A DNA stretch of 64,000 nucleotides from Ophiosphaerella korrae (Eukaryota; Ascomycota; Dothideomycetes; Pleosporales; Phaeosphaeriaceae), in contig JALNQF010000031.1 in the NCBI GenBank assembly GCA_028456385.1, positions 124,001-188,000 of the forward strand. Reading direction: 5' to 3'. The notes beneath the pieces were generated by a model. The model did not search any database. It was not told where the DNA came from and worked only from the letters and a program-made list of their open reading frames with translations. The translations under genes and the position numbers were made by a program. Below are positions 15,848-26,129 of this stretch, piece by piece (position 1 is the stretch's first letter; every line of letters begins with the position of its first letter).

Positions 15848-16300
15848 GGCGCCCGGAATTCGTTACCCCGGCTGAGAAGGAAGACTTGACAGGCGAAGCC
15901 TTAGGTCAGATAATGCAGACGCTGGTATGTCAAGGAAATCTCCCATAGAACGTCGGATTGGGCGCCGTTTCTCAATATCGAGGGAAGATGGTGTATTCAT
16001 TATGACGGCTTATGTTGAACTGTGTGATGAAGGTGAAATGGGGGCGAGGAACAGTTCAAGGGGGCACAATAGGTCAGCATGCCATCAAGCCTTTTGGCCT
16101 CCAAACTGCATGCTAAAGGGGAATATCTTGGCCATAAGTCACATATTGAAGGCGTATTGATAGATGCGTCTAAAGCATTCAAAACTTTGATGGATTTTGA
16201 TGTCTGGTGGATTAATCCCAACGTCAGAATCTATATGCCTGCTTTCGCTGGTCTTGGCATTCCCGCGGAGTTCAATCCAGTGGTCCCACTCTACTAACCA
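15848..16300. other. intergenic, divergent HET / OMA1 promoter region
   Basis: 453 bp between divergent genes. Only short unsupported frames. Presumed promoters and 5' UTRs. Confidence 0.5.
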
Positions 16301-17405
16301 ATGTTCCCACCAACCATCACCATGTTTCGAACACGGCCACGACTGAGAGTCTTTCAAAATTCCTCTCAACCCTCTATGAGGCATGTACAACTTTTCAGCC
16401 ATCCCGTTCCCTTCCGCACATACCAGCAACACCGCTTCGGCCGAAGACCACAATACAAACGATTCGGCTCATCATCAGGCGGCATATCTGGCTTCCTTTT
16501 CCGTTGGGCTGCCCGCCCAACTTTCTACAGAGATGTAGGTATCATAACCGCAGGGGCTGGAGGTATCTATGTATACAACCTTGAGGAAGTTCCGGTATCT
16601 GGTCGGCGGCGATTCAACATCATCTCTCCCGGGCTAGAAGAGTCCATGGGCAAGGCAACAGTCGACCAAGTTAAAGAAGAGTACAGGAATATGTTCTTAC
16701 CAGATCATGATCCAAGAGTGCGGCAAGTGAAACAAGTGCTAGAAAGATTGTTGCCATATGCAGAGGGTGAGGGCTTGAGGGGTATGGATTGGGAAGTTCA
16801 TGTCATTGATTCACCTGAACAGAATGCATTTGTCGCGCCTGGTGGCAAGGTATTCGTGTTCACAGGCATACTTCCGCTGTGTCAGAATGAAGACGGCATT
16901 GCAGCTGTACTGGGCCATGAGATTGCGCACATAGTTGCGCATCATACAGCGTCTGTAAACCCCTTTTCTGCCGGACTGAATAATAGTACTAACCTGTGAT
17001 ACCAGCGAGAGAATGTCACAGGCACCGCTCGTCCTCCTTGGTGTTCTTGCCCTCGCAATGTTTGACGTCTCGTTCTACTCAGGCAAAATGCTTATCGACC
17101 TCTTCCTCTCAATGCCGGCATCTCGCAAACACGAAGCAGAAGCGGACTACATCGGACTCATGATGATGGCACAGGGCTGCTACAGACCTGAAGCTGCCAT
17201 GGAGTTCTGGAATCGCATGGAGAAACAAGGAAAATATGGACCTCCCCAGATTCTATCCACGCATCCATCCAATCACAATAGAGAAGAGAAGATCCGCGAA
17301 TGGTTGCCTAAGGCTATAGAGAAAGCCGAGGCGAGTGAATGCAATATAACGAGCCAATATGCAGCACAATTTGGCTCTGCCTTTGGCAATATCGGTCGCT
17401 GGTAG
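16301..17405 (+). CDS. oma1: mitochondrial metalloendopeptidase OMA1
   Basis: M48-family zinc protease of the mitochondrial inner membrane, involved in protein quality control and stress-activated processing. Exons 16301-16950 and 17006-17405. The first 60 residues are Arg/Ser-rich without acidic residues, as in a presequence. A single hydrophobic segment (VGIITAGAGGIYVYNL) follows. The zinc site is LGHEIAHIVAHH (HExxH), the third ligand lies in RKHEAEADYIGLMMM, and the C-terminal STHPSNHNREEKI block is typical. The intron has a good ACTAAC branch site at 16988-16993. I placed the donor at GTCTGT because it restores the family sequence HTAERMS; a GTAAAC donor six bases downstream is the alternative. 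Met 16322 could also be the start. Confidence 0.94.
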
Positions 17406-17745
17406 CTGCTTGAGCAAGGTGTGTATGAGTTTCAACGTCATAATACTGTATGTACGACAAGTCCTTCATTAAGGATACCGCGTTTTATGTTCTACGATAC
17501 AGGATAGAAACCACTAGACTGGCGCCTTGAGCTCCACTGGACTCTTTACTATGAAAAAATACCACTTGCGCTATGGGAAGTGATCACGTGCTCGTAATTA
17601 TTAGCAGGCAGTTACAGATAACTATCCAAATACTTACCAGAGTCAAACACTATAATGAATGGCGGAGCCTATTTGCCCAGCACTTCCACCATATAAATAT
17701 TTATGCAGCACAGCCGCATGGGATATACCACCAGCCTACCGCTCA
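17406..17745. other. convergent intergenic spacer
   Basis: 340 bp between the 3' ends of oma1 and the following minus-strand gene. Presumed 3' UTRs; nothing else seen. Confidence 0.5.
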
Positions 17746-18195
17746 TCACCAGGGCATAGCTTCTGGTTCACTGTACACATATCGTCTTAGGCTTTCCTCC
17801 TCCTCTTCATATCCATAAGCCCACCTCCTTTTGACATGCCTCAGCACATAACGCCCAGTACCCCACACACTCGCTGCCATCACCGTGCCCATGATTCCAG
17901 TCGGCGCTAACACAAACCCCGCGCCGCTCACAAACGTCCCAAAGGCTCCAGCCCCCACCGTCGCAACCAGCGACCCAATGGCCACGTATTTTGCATAGCG
18001 GACCAGGCGCCAGAAGACGAATATAAGCGAGGATCGTACGACCCGGAGAAGCGTACGCGTGCGGCGTGAAGAGATGGCTTGTGGTGCAGTTTTGGGGTTA
18101 TAGAGGTAACGTAGGTTACGTTTGGTTGTTGCGAGGGCGGTGCGGGAGTGGTTATCTATTACGATGTCTTCAGATGGCGGGGGAGATTTCGCCAT
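17746..18195 (-). CDS. small membrane protein of unknown function
   Basis: 149 residues from the Met at 18195; the frame stays open upstream but that part reads like 5' UTR. The N-terminus is polar. A basic block (ISSRRTRTLLRVVRS) precedes a first hydrophobic segment (SLIFVFWRLVRYAKYVAIG), then a Gly/Ala-rich hydrophobic region (VATVGAGAFGTFVSGAGFVL, then GIMGTVMAASVWG), and an RRWAYGYEEEEE tail. This looks like two or three membrane segments with basic flanks, compatible with an organellar membrane. I do not recognise the family. It converges on oma1, but no functional link is shown. Confidence 0.6.
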   Translation of the reverse strand: MAKSPPPSEDIVIDNHSRTALATTKRNLRYLYNPKTAPQAISSRRTRTLLRVVRSSLIFVFWRLVRYAKYVAIGSLVATVGAGAFGTFVSGAGFVLAPTGIMGTVMAASVWGTGRYVLRHVKRRWAYGYEEEEESLRRYVYSEPEAMPW

Positions 18196-19459
18196 TTTCG
18201 AGTGTAGAGGTAGAAGGGCAATTTGATGTTGCATCATGTGGGTAGTACAAAATATGACTATGGTGGTGACGTCATAGAATCTTGACATTCGTACTGTATT
18301 TTTGACTACAATTAGAAGCGATGTGAGCAAATGTAGATATGATAAAAAAACGCTTGAGATCATTTAATCTGTAATATTGAAAGGGGTGTGAGCATCTATG
18401 CCTGGAATGTTCACCCTGTAAGTTTTTGTTACAGGAAAGTTCAATGACTGCCGAAACCAACAGATTTACTTCTACCATCTATCGAGTTTATATATATATA
18501 TATTTCAACGAAGTGCAGTGATGCATTTGACTGGTGTGAGTCGTATGCATCGATTTCTCCATTGGAGATGAGGAAATGTACTAAAAAAGTGATCATTTCA
18601 ATGCTTGGGACTTTACTGCGTTCCCTGTGACTAACAGTGACACCCTGGCCCATTAGAGTAGCCCGGAACTTATTTCGGTATATTCTAAATTGACAGGCTT
18701 TGAGTCCCTACTGGTAGATCAAAGGGAACCATGTAGCTTTGGAGTAGTACATACTGTGGTAATGACATCCTAGTAACCCAGAAGCCTCATAAAGAACGTA
18801 AGAGAGAAAGTTGTTCTATTCAAGATCCTAGTAAACGGCTATCCCATTAATCAATGTTTGTCCACTTGTTTAGTAAGTAGGTGTGCCGTTATATCCTCGT
18901 GACCAAGTTACCGATCAAATCCAACAAACCCCCTGCCTTATCTTCCATCGGACCATGAAGAATCTTCGTACAGTTCCAGTGAGCCGCGTACCAGTCTTCA
19001 TACCAATTAATAGACGCATATACATATAAAGTCGTTCACAACAGGCCACATCATTTCATATATCACAGCACATCGATCGCATCACAGCATCACAGCATCA
19101 CAGCATCACACAATATATAATCCATGGTAGCACACAGATTCTCAAGTATTACAATGTCTTCGTCGTCTATTCGCCATCTCTCATACTTCATGGATGCATA
19201 TCGTACACGTCAGCACAATCAAAATGCCCTACCATGCACCGTCCTAGATGTTGAAAAAAGGAGCAAAGAACATAAAAAAAAGGAACCTAATGATGCAGAT
19301 GCATTTCCCAAATGCTTTCTACTGAGGAAAGTAAACGCCAGCAACGCACCATTAATGCGCAAATAAATGTCCATGATAGAAAATTAATGTTATATAGTGG
19401 TAATGGCCTGTATGTTGATGTGGGTAAGGGACTGGAGCGATGTCGTATGTAACATCACA
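18196..19459. other. intergenic region with microsatellites
   Basis: About 1.26 kb between the small membrane protein and the 3' end of set9. It contains a (TA)n run at 18488-18503 and an 8-bp repeat at 19079-19111. The part near 19100-19459 is probably set9 3' UTR. No gene was supported. Confidence 0.5.
19079..19111. repeat. 8-bp tandem repeat, 4 copies
   Basis: Unit GCATCACA repeated four times without interruption, downstream of the set9 stop. Confidence 0.9.
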
Positions 19460-21508
19460 TCACATCGTCTTCCTGACCATGCGTCTGCGCCTTCCGCTGT
19501 CGACCTCGACGCTTGCACTCATGCTGTCCCGCACGCTGCGTGGTGTGCTGTATCGCTCTCGAATGCTCTCTTTCATAGTCTTCCTTGACTTACTGCGCTT
19601 GAGCTGGCGCTCCTCATCAGGGTCTACGAAGCGGTGCACGACGCGATGGTCGGTGATGCGCACCTCTTTATCATGCTTACCCTCTTTGTCAGTCTTGGGC
19701 CACGCGTATCCATAGAGTTTGGAATGGCGTTCGCAGCGTGGACACTCTTTGCGCGTGTTATAGCCGTCTTGTTGGACAAAGTGCACGTCACAGGTCTGGC
19801 ATTCGACCCATTTGCTGCATTTGGCGGAGAGGAGAGACGCAGATGTCATGTAGTCGCCTGGTTTGCGGGGATTCTCGATGTAATCGCCGGGTGGTGAGAG
19901 TTGAAAGTTAGAGACGGGCGTGCCAATGCGATTGTGGACTTCGTAGCGGGATTTGGAGCGCGTAGTGCGAAGGGTTGGACGCGTCTTGCGCTTAACGATC
20001 TGTTCATGTTTACTGTCAAATTCCATACTCTCCGAGAGTTCGCTGAGATCGGACATCGCGTCGTCTTCTGCAGATGGGGAGGGCCACGGGGCGTTTACCG
20101 TGGTAGTTGTGATTTCATCCTTCACTGTGGCCACTCCCAATACTTGGTTTTGGTCCACAACCTCAGGGTCTAGCTTGACCTTTGCGTTGCTCTCCGTATG
20201 GTCTTCATCGATTGAGGTAGCATCAGTGGAATGTGATGACTTTGGTGATGCCGCTGTTAGGGGCGACTGTGGAGTTGAGTCTCGAGATGGTGATGAGCTG
20301 GTTTCATCCAAACTCACTATTAGAAGGCCGTCACGTTGCTGGTTGCGGATCTCTCGAGACATGTGAGGGGACGCATTGTTGCTCAGGTTGGCGGATGGAT
20401 CCTCGATACTTGATACCGGCAATTCTCGACGAAGTGAGGATGTGCCATGCACTTTCTTCAAAGTTGCCTCTCGGAGATGGTTTGAGGCGCGTTGTTTGCT
20501 AGGTGAAACCTTTTTCTCAATTCGAATTCGCTTTGTAGATTCATCGTGGGCGTTTTCATTAATCGATTCACGGCGTCGCTTTGTTCCCAAGCTTTCGGCG
20601 CTATCAGAAGTCTTTGGCGACTGCTTTTCCGTATCCTCGATATCGTCATCCTCCACCCGCTTCATTGTCGCCCAGCCATTCTGTAGCCGGTTTTCGCATG
20701 TCTGACAGAGGCATTCTTCGTTATCGTCGCCAAAATAGTCGCCTCCGTATGAAACGGTGATCTCTTCTCCTTCGGCAATGTGTTTTACTGCCACGATCTG
20801 CATACCATCATAGCCTGTTGTCGATAGTTTGGCGTTGGGATCACAGTCGTGGTTGGCAAAGCGCGCAGGCCCGAGGAATAATGAGCGTGTCTTCTTCCTG
20901 CTCGAGATGACAAGACTAAAGTCCTTGCGCGCTAATTCCAGCGATCTTTCCTGCTCTTCAGTCATTGCTACCTGCACTCCTGTGAGGTACTTAATCTCTT
21001 CGCGTGGGTTGATGTCGCGTCGGGCGGTGATTGATGCCTCATGGTCTGTGATGGTGTAGCGATTCGTGGTGGTGACTTCAAAGGGGCAGTCCGGCATGTA
21101 GATGTTGACATAGCGCCGAAGATGCCGCCTAAAATGTTCCTGATCTTTCTCGTCCTTCAGACTAGACATAAACTTGCGCAGACCAGGCAGATCCAAGAGT
21201 TGCTGCACGGCTTCCGTGGGGTCCTTCTCCCAGATGACCTGCTCTCGAATGATCCCAGCGATGTCTTCCCCTTGCAGGCCCCGAGATGCGGTGAAGCGGC
21301 CGCCACGATTCTTGCGAATAGCAGTCCAGTAGTAGACCTAGAAAACGCACCGATTAGCACAAGCAGTTCAGAAGCGTGGGCAAGCGTGCTGGCGCATTCG
21401 CGCAGCGCATCAACCTACCTTGTCGACCAGCGCATCTGTGATCACGTCGTCATACGAGGCCAATTTCTCCAGCGTGAGACCCCTTTTCTTCCCGTTCGAG
21501 GGCGCCAT
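19460..21508 (-). CDS. set9: histone H4-K20 methyltransferase SET9 (KMT5/Suv4-20 type)
   Basis: Nuclear SET-domain enzyme that methylates histone H4 lysine 20. Exons 21419-21508 and 19460-21337; the 81-bp intron falls after residue 30, and the product has 655 residues. The N-terminal helix block LTLEKLASYDDVITDALVDK and VYYWTAIRKNRGGRF are typical of Suv4-20 proteins. The SET core shows GPARFANHDCDPNAKL (cofactor-binding NHxC) and EGEEITVSYGGDYFG. CLCQTCE and CPRC-type clusters follow. The C-terminal half is a charged, Ser-rich region with a second Cys cluster (CSKWVECQTCDVHF...CPRC) that may bind zinc. The gene is divergent from mitochondrial uL14. Confidence 0.94.
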
Positions 21509-22046
21509 GGTTGCGCGAACCGTGGCAGGAGGATGTGTTGGACCAAGCCGCAAAGCCCCGTGTCTGCTGCGATGTTTGTGGGAGTGCAGTGGATTGCTGG
21601 CACGGTCAAGGAGGAGGCTGGGGTGACGTATTATAGGGCCGCAAGTTCTTGGTAGAGAGCGTCTATGCGTTTCGCCCACGGTACAAACGAAACAAACCCA
21701 CGGCGCGCAAAGGGAAAGACTGAGCACGACAAACGCAAAGAAGAGGGAGGGAGCGGCACCGCACGGAGCGTGGCCGACACGAACCCCCAAATGGCGCAGG
21801 TCGCGGTAGCAAGGCTTATGGGGGCCCTTGCGGCTGAAGACCAACGCACCCCTGCCTAGATCGGAGACCTGCAGTGAATTATGAGAGGCGAGAGCCTGCA
21901 AGCGAGGGCACTAGCTAGCTAATGGGGACGGGAAAACGCCGCATCGGCCGACTACACCTGCAAACCTGCGTGGAGCCTCCAGATTCTAGCCCCGACGCAG
22001 GACTGACGAGATACTTTCTCTGGGCAACTGGGCGGTATTGATTACA
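21509..22046. other. divergent promoter region, set9 / uL14m
   Basis: 538 bp between the start codons of two divergent genes. No supported gene or repeat. Confidence 0.5.
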
Positions 22047-22558
22047 ATGATTCAGCTAAAGGTACGGATTGACTTGGTCATGCCACTGCCGGATCGCCAC
22101 TCATGCAGCCCAATCTAGACCCTCGTCAACTGCATCGACAATTCGGGCGCCGCCATTGTCGAGTGTGTCAATGTCTTACGATCCAAGCGGCCGGCCAAAG
22201 TTGGTATGTGGCCTTTCTAGACAGAAGATGGGATGCAGGGAGGTTAACAGTGGCAGGCGACCGCATAGTCGTCGTCGTCAAGAAGCAGCGAAACTTCGGT
22301 CCAGAGACAGGCAACAGCGTCTCCATCGGCGCTGCGAACAAGGTGCGACGAGGTGATGTACGGCACGCCGTGGTAGTGCGCACGGCGAAGAAGTGGCAGC
22401 GGCCAGATGGAAGCGTCGTCAAGTTTGATGACAATGCCTGCGTGCTCATCAACAAGGCAGGCGAACCCATTGGATCAAGAGTCAGCGGTGTGGTCGCGGC
22501 AGAACTAAAGCAGAAACAGTGGTCAAAAATCCTGTCTCTGGCACCCATGCACGTATAA
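22047..22558 (+). CDS. mrpl38: mitochondrial ribosomal protein uL14m
   Basis: Bacterial-type L14 of the mitochondrial large subunit, 133 residues. Exons: 22047-22061 (only 15 nt, MIQLK), 22119-22203 and 22257-22558. Splicing gives the universal L14 start [16 protein letters not shown], then [18 protein letters not shown] and a Lys-rich [11 protein letters not shown] loop. The ending is [20 protein letters not shown]. Its length and the bacterial-like sequence distinguish it from cytosolic uL14, which makes the mitochondrial assignment likely. The 15-nt first exon is easy to miss in automated prediction. It converges with rpb9 199 bp away. Confidence 0.93.
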
Positions 22559-22757
22559 AAAAAGAGCATGTGAAATGATATGCATTTTCAGGAGTCAATG
22601 GAGTGTAGGGCCATTGTAAGATAGGAATATGCTGCTGTACAAGACCTACGGGTATCAGATCAGGACTTCTTTCCCAGAACTCCACGCAACATGTGAAAAA
22701 TATGAAAAGGCATGGAACGCCAACCCAATGCTGTGCCCCAGGGCTTCTTCGTTCATA

Positions 22758-23549
22758 TTATTTCTCTCCAGTACGTGAGACATTACCACAGCCACAGCAC
22801 ACGTAGTAGAGCGCCTATAGGTTGTTAGATAGGCTCGACGTGGGGCGAGATGGCAGCAACTCACCATGCCCGTTGATGCGGTTCGCTGTTGAGACTGAAA
22901 GTAGACGGCCTCGTTCTCACCGCATAGCGAGCATTGCTTCTGGATGCGTGGCAACTAGAGGCAAAAAAAGCAGTCAGCGACTGTGTTGAGAACAAGCAAA
23001 CAACTGTACAAAGCGAGTGCATGCTCAAGACGAGTCATCCTCCATCTCCTCGTCGTCAATATCGTCGCCAAAGTCGTCAAACTCTGGTTCCTGAGGAGCT
23101 GCTGCGGGCTGCTCGTCTTCGGCCTCCAGAGCAAAGCCCGGGGCCCAGTCCTCGCCGCACTCGACGCAGACAATGGGCATGCCACACATGGTGCAGCACG
23201 GCATTTCTTCGGAAACAGAAGCGTGCGAAGCAGAGTGGGAGAGACCAACCGTAGGATCCTGTGCGACTTCAGCCGTCACACCAGCCGTGGCTCCGACAGT
23301 TGAGGAGATATCGTGGCGCATGACGCAGGACGAGGGCGCTTCCTCGGTGAAGGAGCATGTGCGGCAGGCGAAAAGCAGCTTGTTCTCTGACTTGTCTTCG
23401 CGAGGGAAGAGCAGGTTAGAGCTGGCGGCGTTAGTGGTTTGGCTGCGAGTGGCGTCTGGGTATATGGCGACTCACCATTCTGAGCAGAAGCGAAAGAGGA
23501 TGGGCTCTTTCTTGGTGGGACCGCCTGTTTCTGGAGCTGGGGAAGACAT
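22758..23549 (-). CDS. rpb9: RNA polymerase II subunit RPB9
   Basis: Zinc-ribbon subunit at the jaw of RNA polymerase II, acting in start-site choice, fidelity and TFIIS-stimulated cleavage. Exons: 23476-23549, 23250-23421, 22865-22954 and 22758-22814, giving 130 residues (yeast has 122). The first zinc ribbon is FCSECSNLLFPRED...FACRTC. The linker reads VAQDPTLPRIQKQ across intron 2, which matches the conserved QDPTLPR. The second ribbon is CSLCGENEAVYFQSQQR...YYVCCGCG. Introns 1 and 3 are 54 and 50 bp, but intron 2 (22955-23249) is 295 bp and its 5' part remains open in frame (separate entry). The start at 23549 gives a short polar leader before FRFC. Divergent from ess1. Confidence 0.95.
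23025..23249 (-). other. in-frame coding-like extension inside rpb9 intron 2 (possible retained-intron C-terminus)
   Basis: If intron 2 of rpb9 is not removed, the frame runs on for 74 residues to a TGA at 23025-23027. The segment contains PCCTMCGMPIVCVECGEDW, that is two CxxC pairs five residues apart, followed by a tail whose last 20 or so residues are mostly Asp and Glu. Nothing like it belongs to standard RPB9. An isoform would keep ribbon 1 and lose ribbon 2 (156 residues). It could instead be intron sequence that is open by chance, or a small separate gene starting at the Met before PCC. Confidence 0.5.
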
Positions 23550-23907
23550 GGCGTGTGGGAGAGCGGCGTGTCTGTCTCGGCGTTTGTGGGTAGATACCGG
23601 AAGTGTGCGTATGGGAACGGTGCAAGAGGCCCAGCATCAAAGAATCAAAGGCAACAAGGCAAGCGCTAACCTATCATGACATGGTGCGCCGCCTTGCCAA
23701 GCATGCTGACAAGGGTGGCTGAGTTTCCTAAGGAACGGAAGTTTCCTGAGGAACGGAACACTGCGTCTGCGCTTCTGGCTCCCCCGCATACGCTGCCGAT
23801 CCTCACAACTTTGATTATCAAACGTCACCGCAACCTCGAGTCGCATCCACAATCACGCAATTCCTACGCCCTCTGGTCTGCACCTACACCCACACACATT
23901 AGCAACA
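23550..23907. promoter_or_regulatory. divergent rpb9 / ess1 promoter
   Basis: 358 bp separate the two start codons. It must hold both promoters and 5' UTRs. No specific factor site was identified by eye. Confidence 0.6.
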
Positions 23908-24613
23908 ATGGTAAGCTTCCGCCAAGCTTGTGCGCTACCCGCGCTGTATCATCGCCGCTCACCCCCCACAGTCCTCAGAAGAGACCGGGCTTCCCAACGG
24001 CTGGGAAGTGCGCCGCTCCAACACCAAGAATCTACCCTACTACTTTCATCCTGAAACCAAGGACTCGCGATGGGAACCTCCCGCTGGCACTGATTCAGAC
24101 AAGCTCAAGAAGTTCATGGCCACGCATCACAGCTCCACCGGCGTTGCGCCTACAATCTTTACGCATTCAGGAGACAAGATCCGCGCTGCCCATCTTCTTG
24201 TAAAACACCGTGACAGCAGGCGCCCGGCTAGCTGGCGCGAACCCAATATCACGCGTTCCAAGGCCGAGGCCGAGGTTCTGATCAGGCAATATCAAGAGCA
24301 AATCAAGGCCTATGAGCTCGACAAGACGGCTGATAATGCAAAGTCGCTATCCGAGCTTGCTACAACAGAGTCAGACTGCAGTAGCGCTCGTAAAGGAGGT
24401 GATCTGTAAGTAACGAGGGGGAAGCTCCTCCTCTTGCAACTGGTTAACCACCTCTGCAGCGGCTTTTTTGGCCACGGCGACATGCAGAAGGAGTTTGAGG
24501 AAGCGGCGTTCAAGCTGAACAAGGGCGAAGTCAGCGGCATAGTCGATACAGCATCTGGGCTCCATTTGATCCAAAGGTTGGCAGCACGTGCAAAGCTTAA
24601 TCTTCCCCGCTGA
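23908..24613 (+). CDS. ess1: peptidyl-prolyl cis-trans isomerase Ess1/Pin1
   Basis: Parvulin-type isomerase that acts on phospho-Ser/Thr-Pro bonds, notably in the RNA polymerase II C-terminal domain. Exons: 23908-23910 (the ATG alone), 23972-24405 and 24460-24613. The WW domain is at residues 6-40: LPNGWEVRRSNTKNLPYYF ending SRWEPP. The parvulin domain starts KIRAAHLLVKHRDSRRPASW, with the Lys/Arg/Arg phosphate-binding loop, and continues GFFGHGDMQKEFEEAAF and GIVDTASGLHLIQR. The C-terminus is uncertain. Read through, it ends about 13 residues after LIQR. An intron from 24575 would give a shorter end. Length is 196 residues unspliced, slightly long for the family. Confidence 0.93.
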
Positions 24614-26129
24614 CATAGGTGCGCAACAGGTTAGAGTGATCTGGGGTGTCCTTGTGTGTTTTGCTGCCCAACCACCACGGTCCACGATGGTTGTCGGGTT
24701 AATGCGCGCGATTTATCGATGCGATACGGTTGGAGAGCGGCTAGACTGCAAGGCCAAGAGTACTCAACGTTATTTAATCCAGAGTAGGATGCATAATCTG
24801 CAGAGTTCATCTAATGCTTTGTTCTAGCAGCTGCCAAAACAATCGAGACACGTAGTGCATATTCGTTTGGTGTCTGCAGTTTGCTTCTTCTTATCCTGGG
24901 CCTCCTATTGATCAAACTGCGCCGGCGCGAACTCGTAAGATGCGAGCTTGGTGGAGCTGACGGCAAGCAGACGAACACACCTCTTAGGGATGCATGCGGT
25001 GCGGGTGCTAGCGCATCTTAATACTGGTCCGAGGGACAATCAAGTCAAAGACGTGTGAGGGAGGTTATAAAGACGGCATCGTCTCACATGCAGAGTAAAG
25101 AGCAGGTCGCGGATCGCCTCCCTAAATCCAGCCTGTTCACGTTCTTCACATTCCTCACAGTTCTCACGTTCCTCGCGTTCCTCGCGTTCCTCGCGTTCCT
25201 CACGTTTCATCTTTGCCTCCTCAACAATCTTTGTTGGAGTGTAAGATAGCGCCACTCGCTGCGCCACTATACCAACCCTGGCCGGCCCTTGAGCTTCCTG
25301 CTGCTGGAGGTGCAACCAAAGCACAAACACCCAACCCCCAGCAGTGACCCATTGTTCCTCAGGCCACCCAACACCAAACCCTGCGCATATCTTTTCTAGT
25401 CCTTGGAATTATCTTTTGTACGAATTTCCCAACGGCCATTGGCTACTCGCGGTAGTTCAAGCACTCGGCCTGTCCTAATCCGGCTCCGGATAATCCCGCT
25501 TGGGCAAGCGACCTCCAACGTTATTCTGACGTAGCTGGTATGTGCTTGCGTTTTTTTCTCGCTCCTAGGCGTGCATGATCGAGGCCCAAGCAGACAATAG
25601 CCGTTGCATGGCTGTGGGTCAGGCCTACCCCTTCGGGACCGCTATGCATGCCACGGCGTCTGCCGCGCTGCCGGCCATGCGGAAACAAGGAGCAGAAGCG
25701 CATCAGAGTCAGGTCATGGTGTAGTCTTATATCTGACCAACAGCAGGCCAGCCTCGTCTACCGCAGATAGCGCACTACTGACATAGAAGCTACGTCAGCC
25801 AGGTACATGGGAAAGTGCCCGGATTCCCATGCACGCCCGCCGTAATCGCACGCATACCTAAGAGTCGGCCTCGTGGCCCCTGCCGTCTCCACACAGTCGA
25901 AGCCAGTCCTGTTTACACCTCTGCCAAGAAACGGCCATTATCAGCTACCACCGCCTATTACTTCAACTCCGTCCCCGTCACACTCACACTCACACTCACA
26001 CCCACTCGACACTCCTTCTATAGACCCCACTCACTCTCGCCACGCAATCTTATCCAAGCAGCAATCCATCCCTCTGACACTCCTTCACTTGCTACGCTTT
26101 ACTCTGTTCTGTTACACCCCACAACTACC
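24614..26129. other. intergenic region with tandem repeats
   Basis: About 1.5 kb. It holds a 9-bp repeat (25135-25207) and a CACTCA-type microsatellite (25978-26001) that probably lies in the 5' UTR of the next gene. No gene was supported. Confidence 0.5.
25135..25207. repeat. 9-bp tandem repeat GTTCCTCGC, degenerate at the ends
   Basis: About eight units, best in the centre (three exact copies). The minus strand reads as repeated Arg-Glu-Glu in one frame, but there is no surrounding gene signal, so I treat it as a simple repeat. Confidence 0.8.

Noticed and set aside
21410..21901. 163-residue minus frame ending in the SET9 start
   Set aside because: Only the last 30 or so residues (from 21508) are the true SET9 N-terminus; the rest is 5' leader.
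25040..25330. Minus-strand frame with REE repeats
   Set aside because: The repeat is explained by a 9-bp tandem repeat; flanks show no gene signal.
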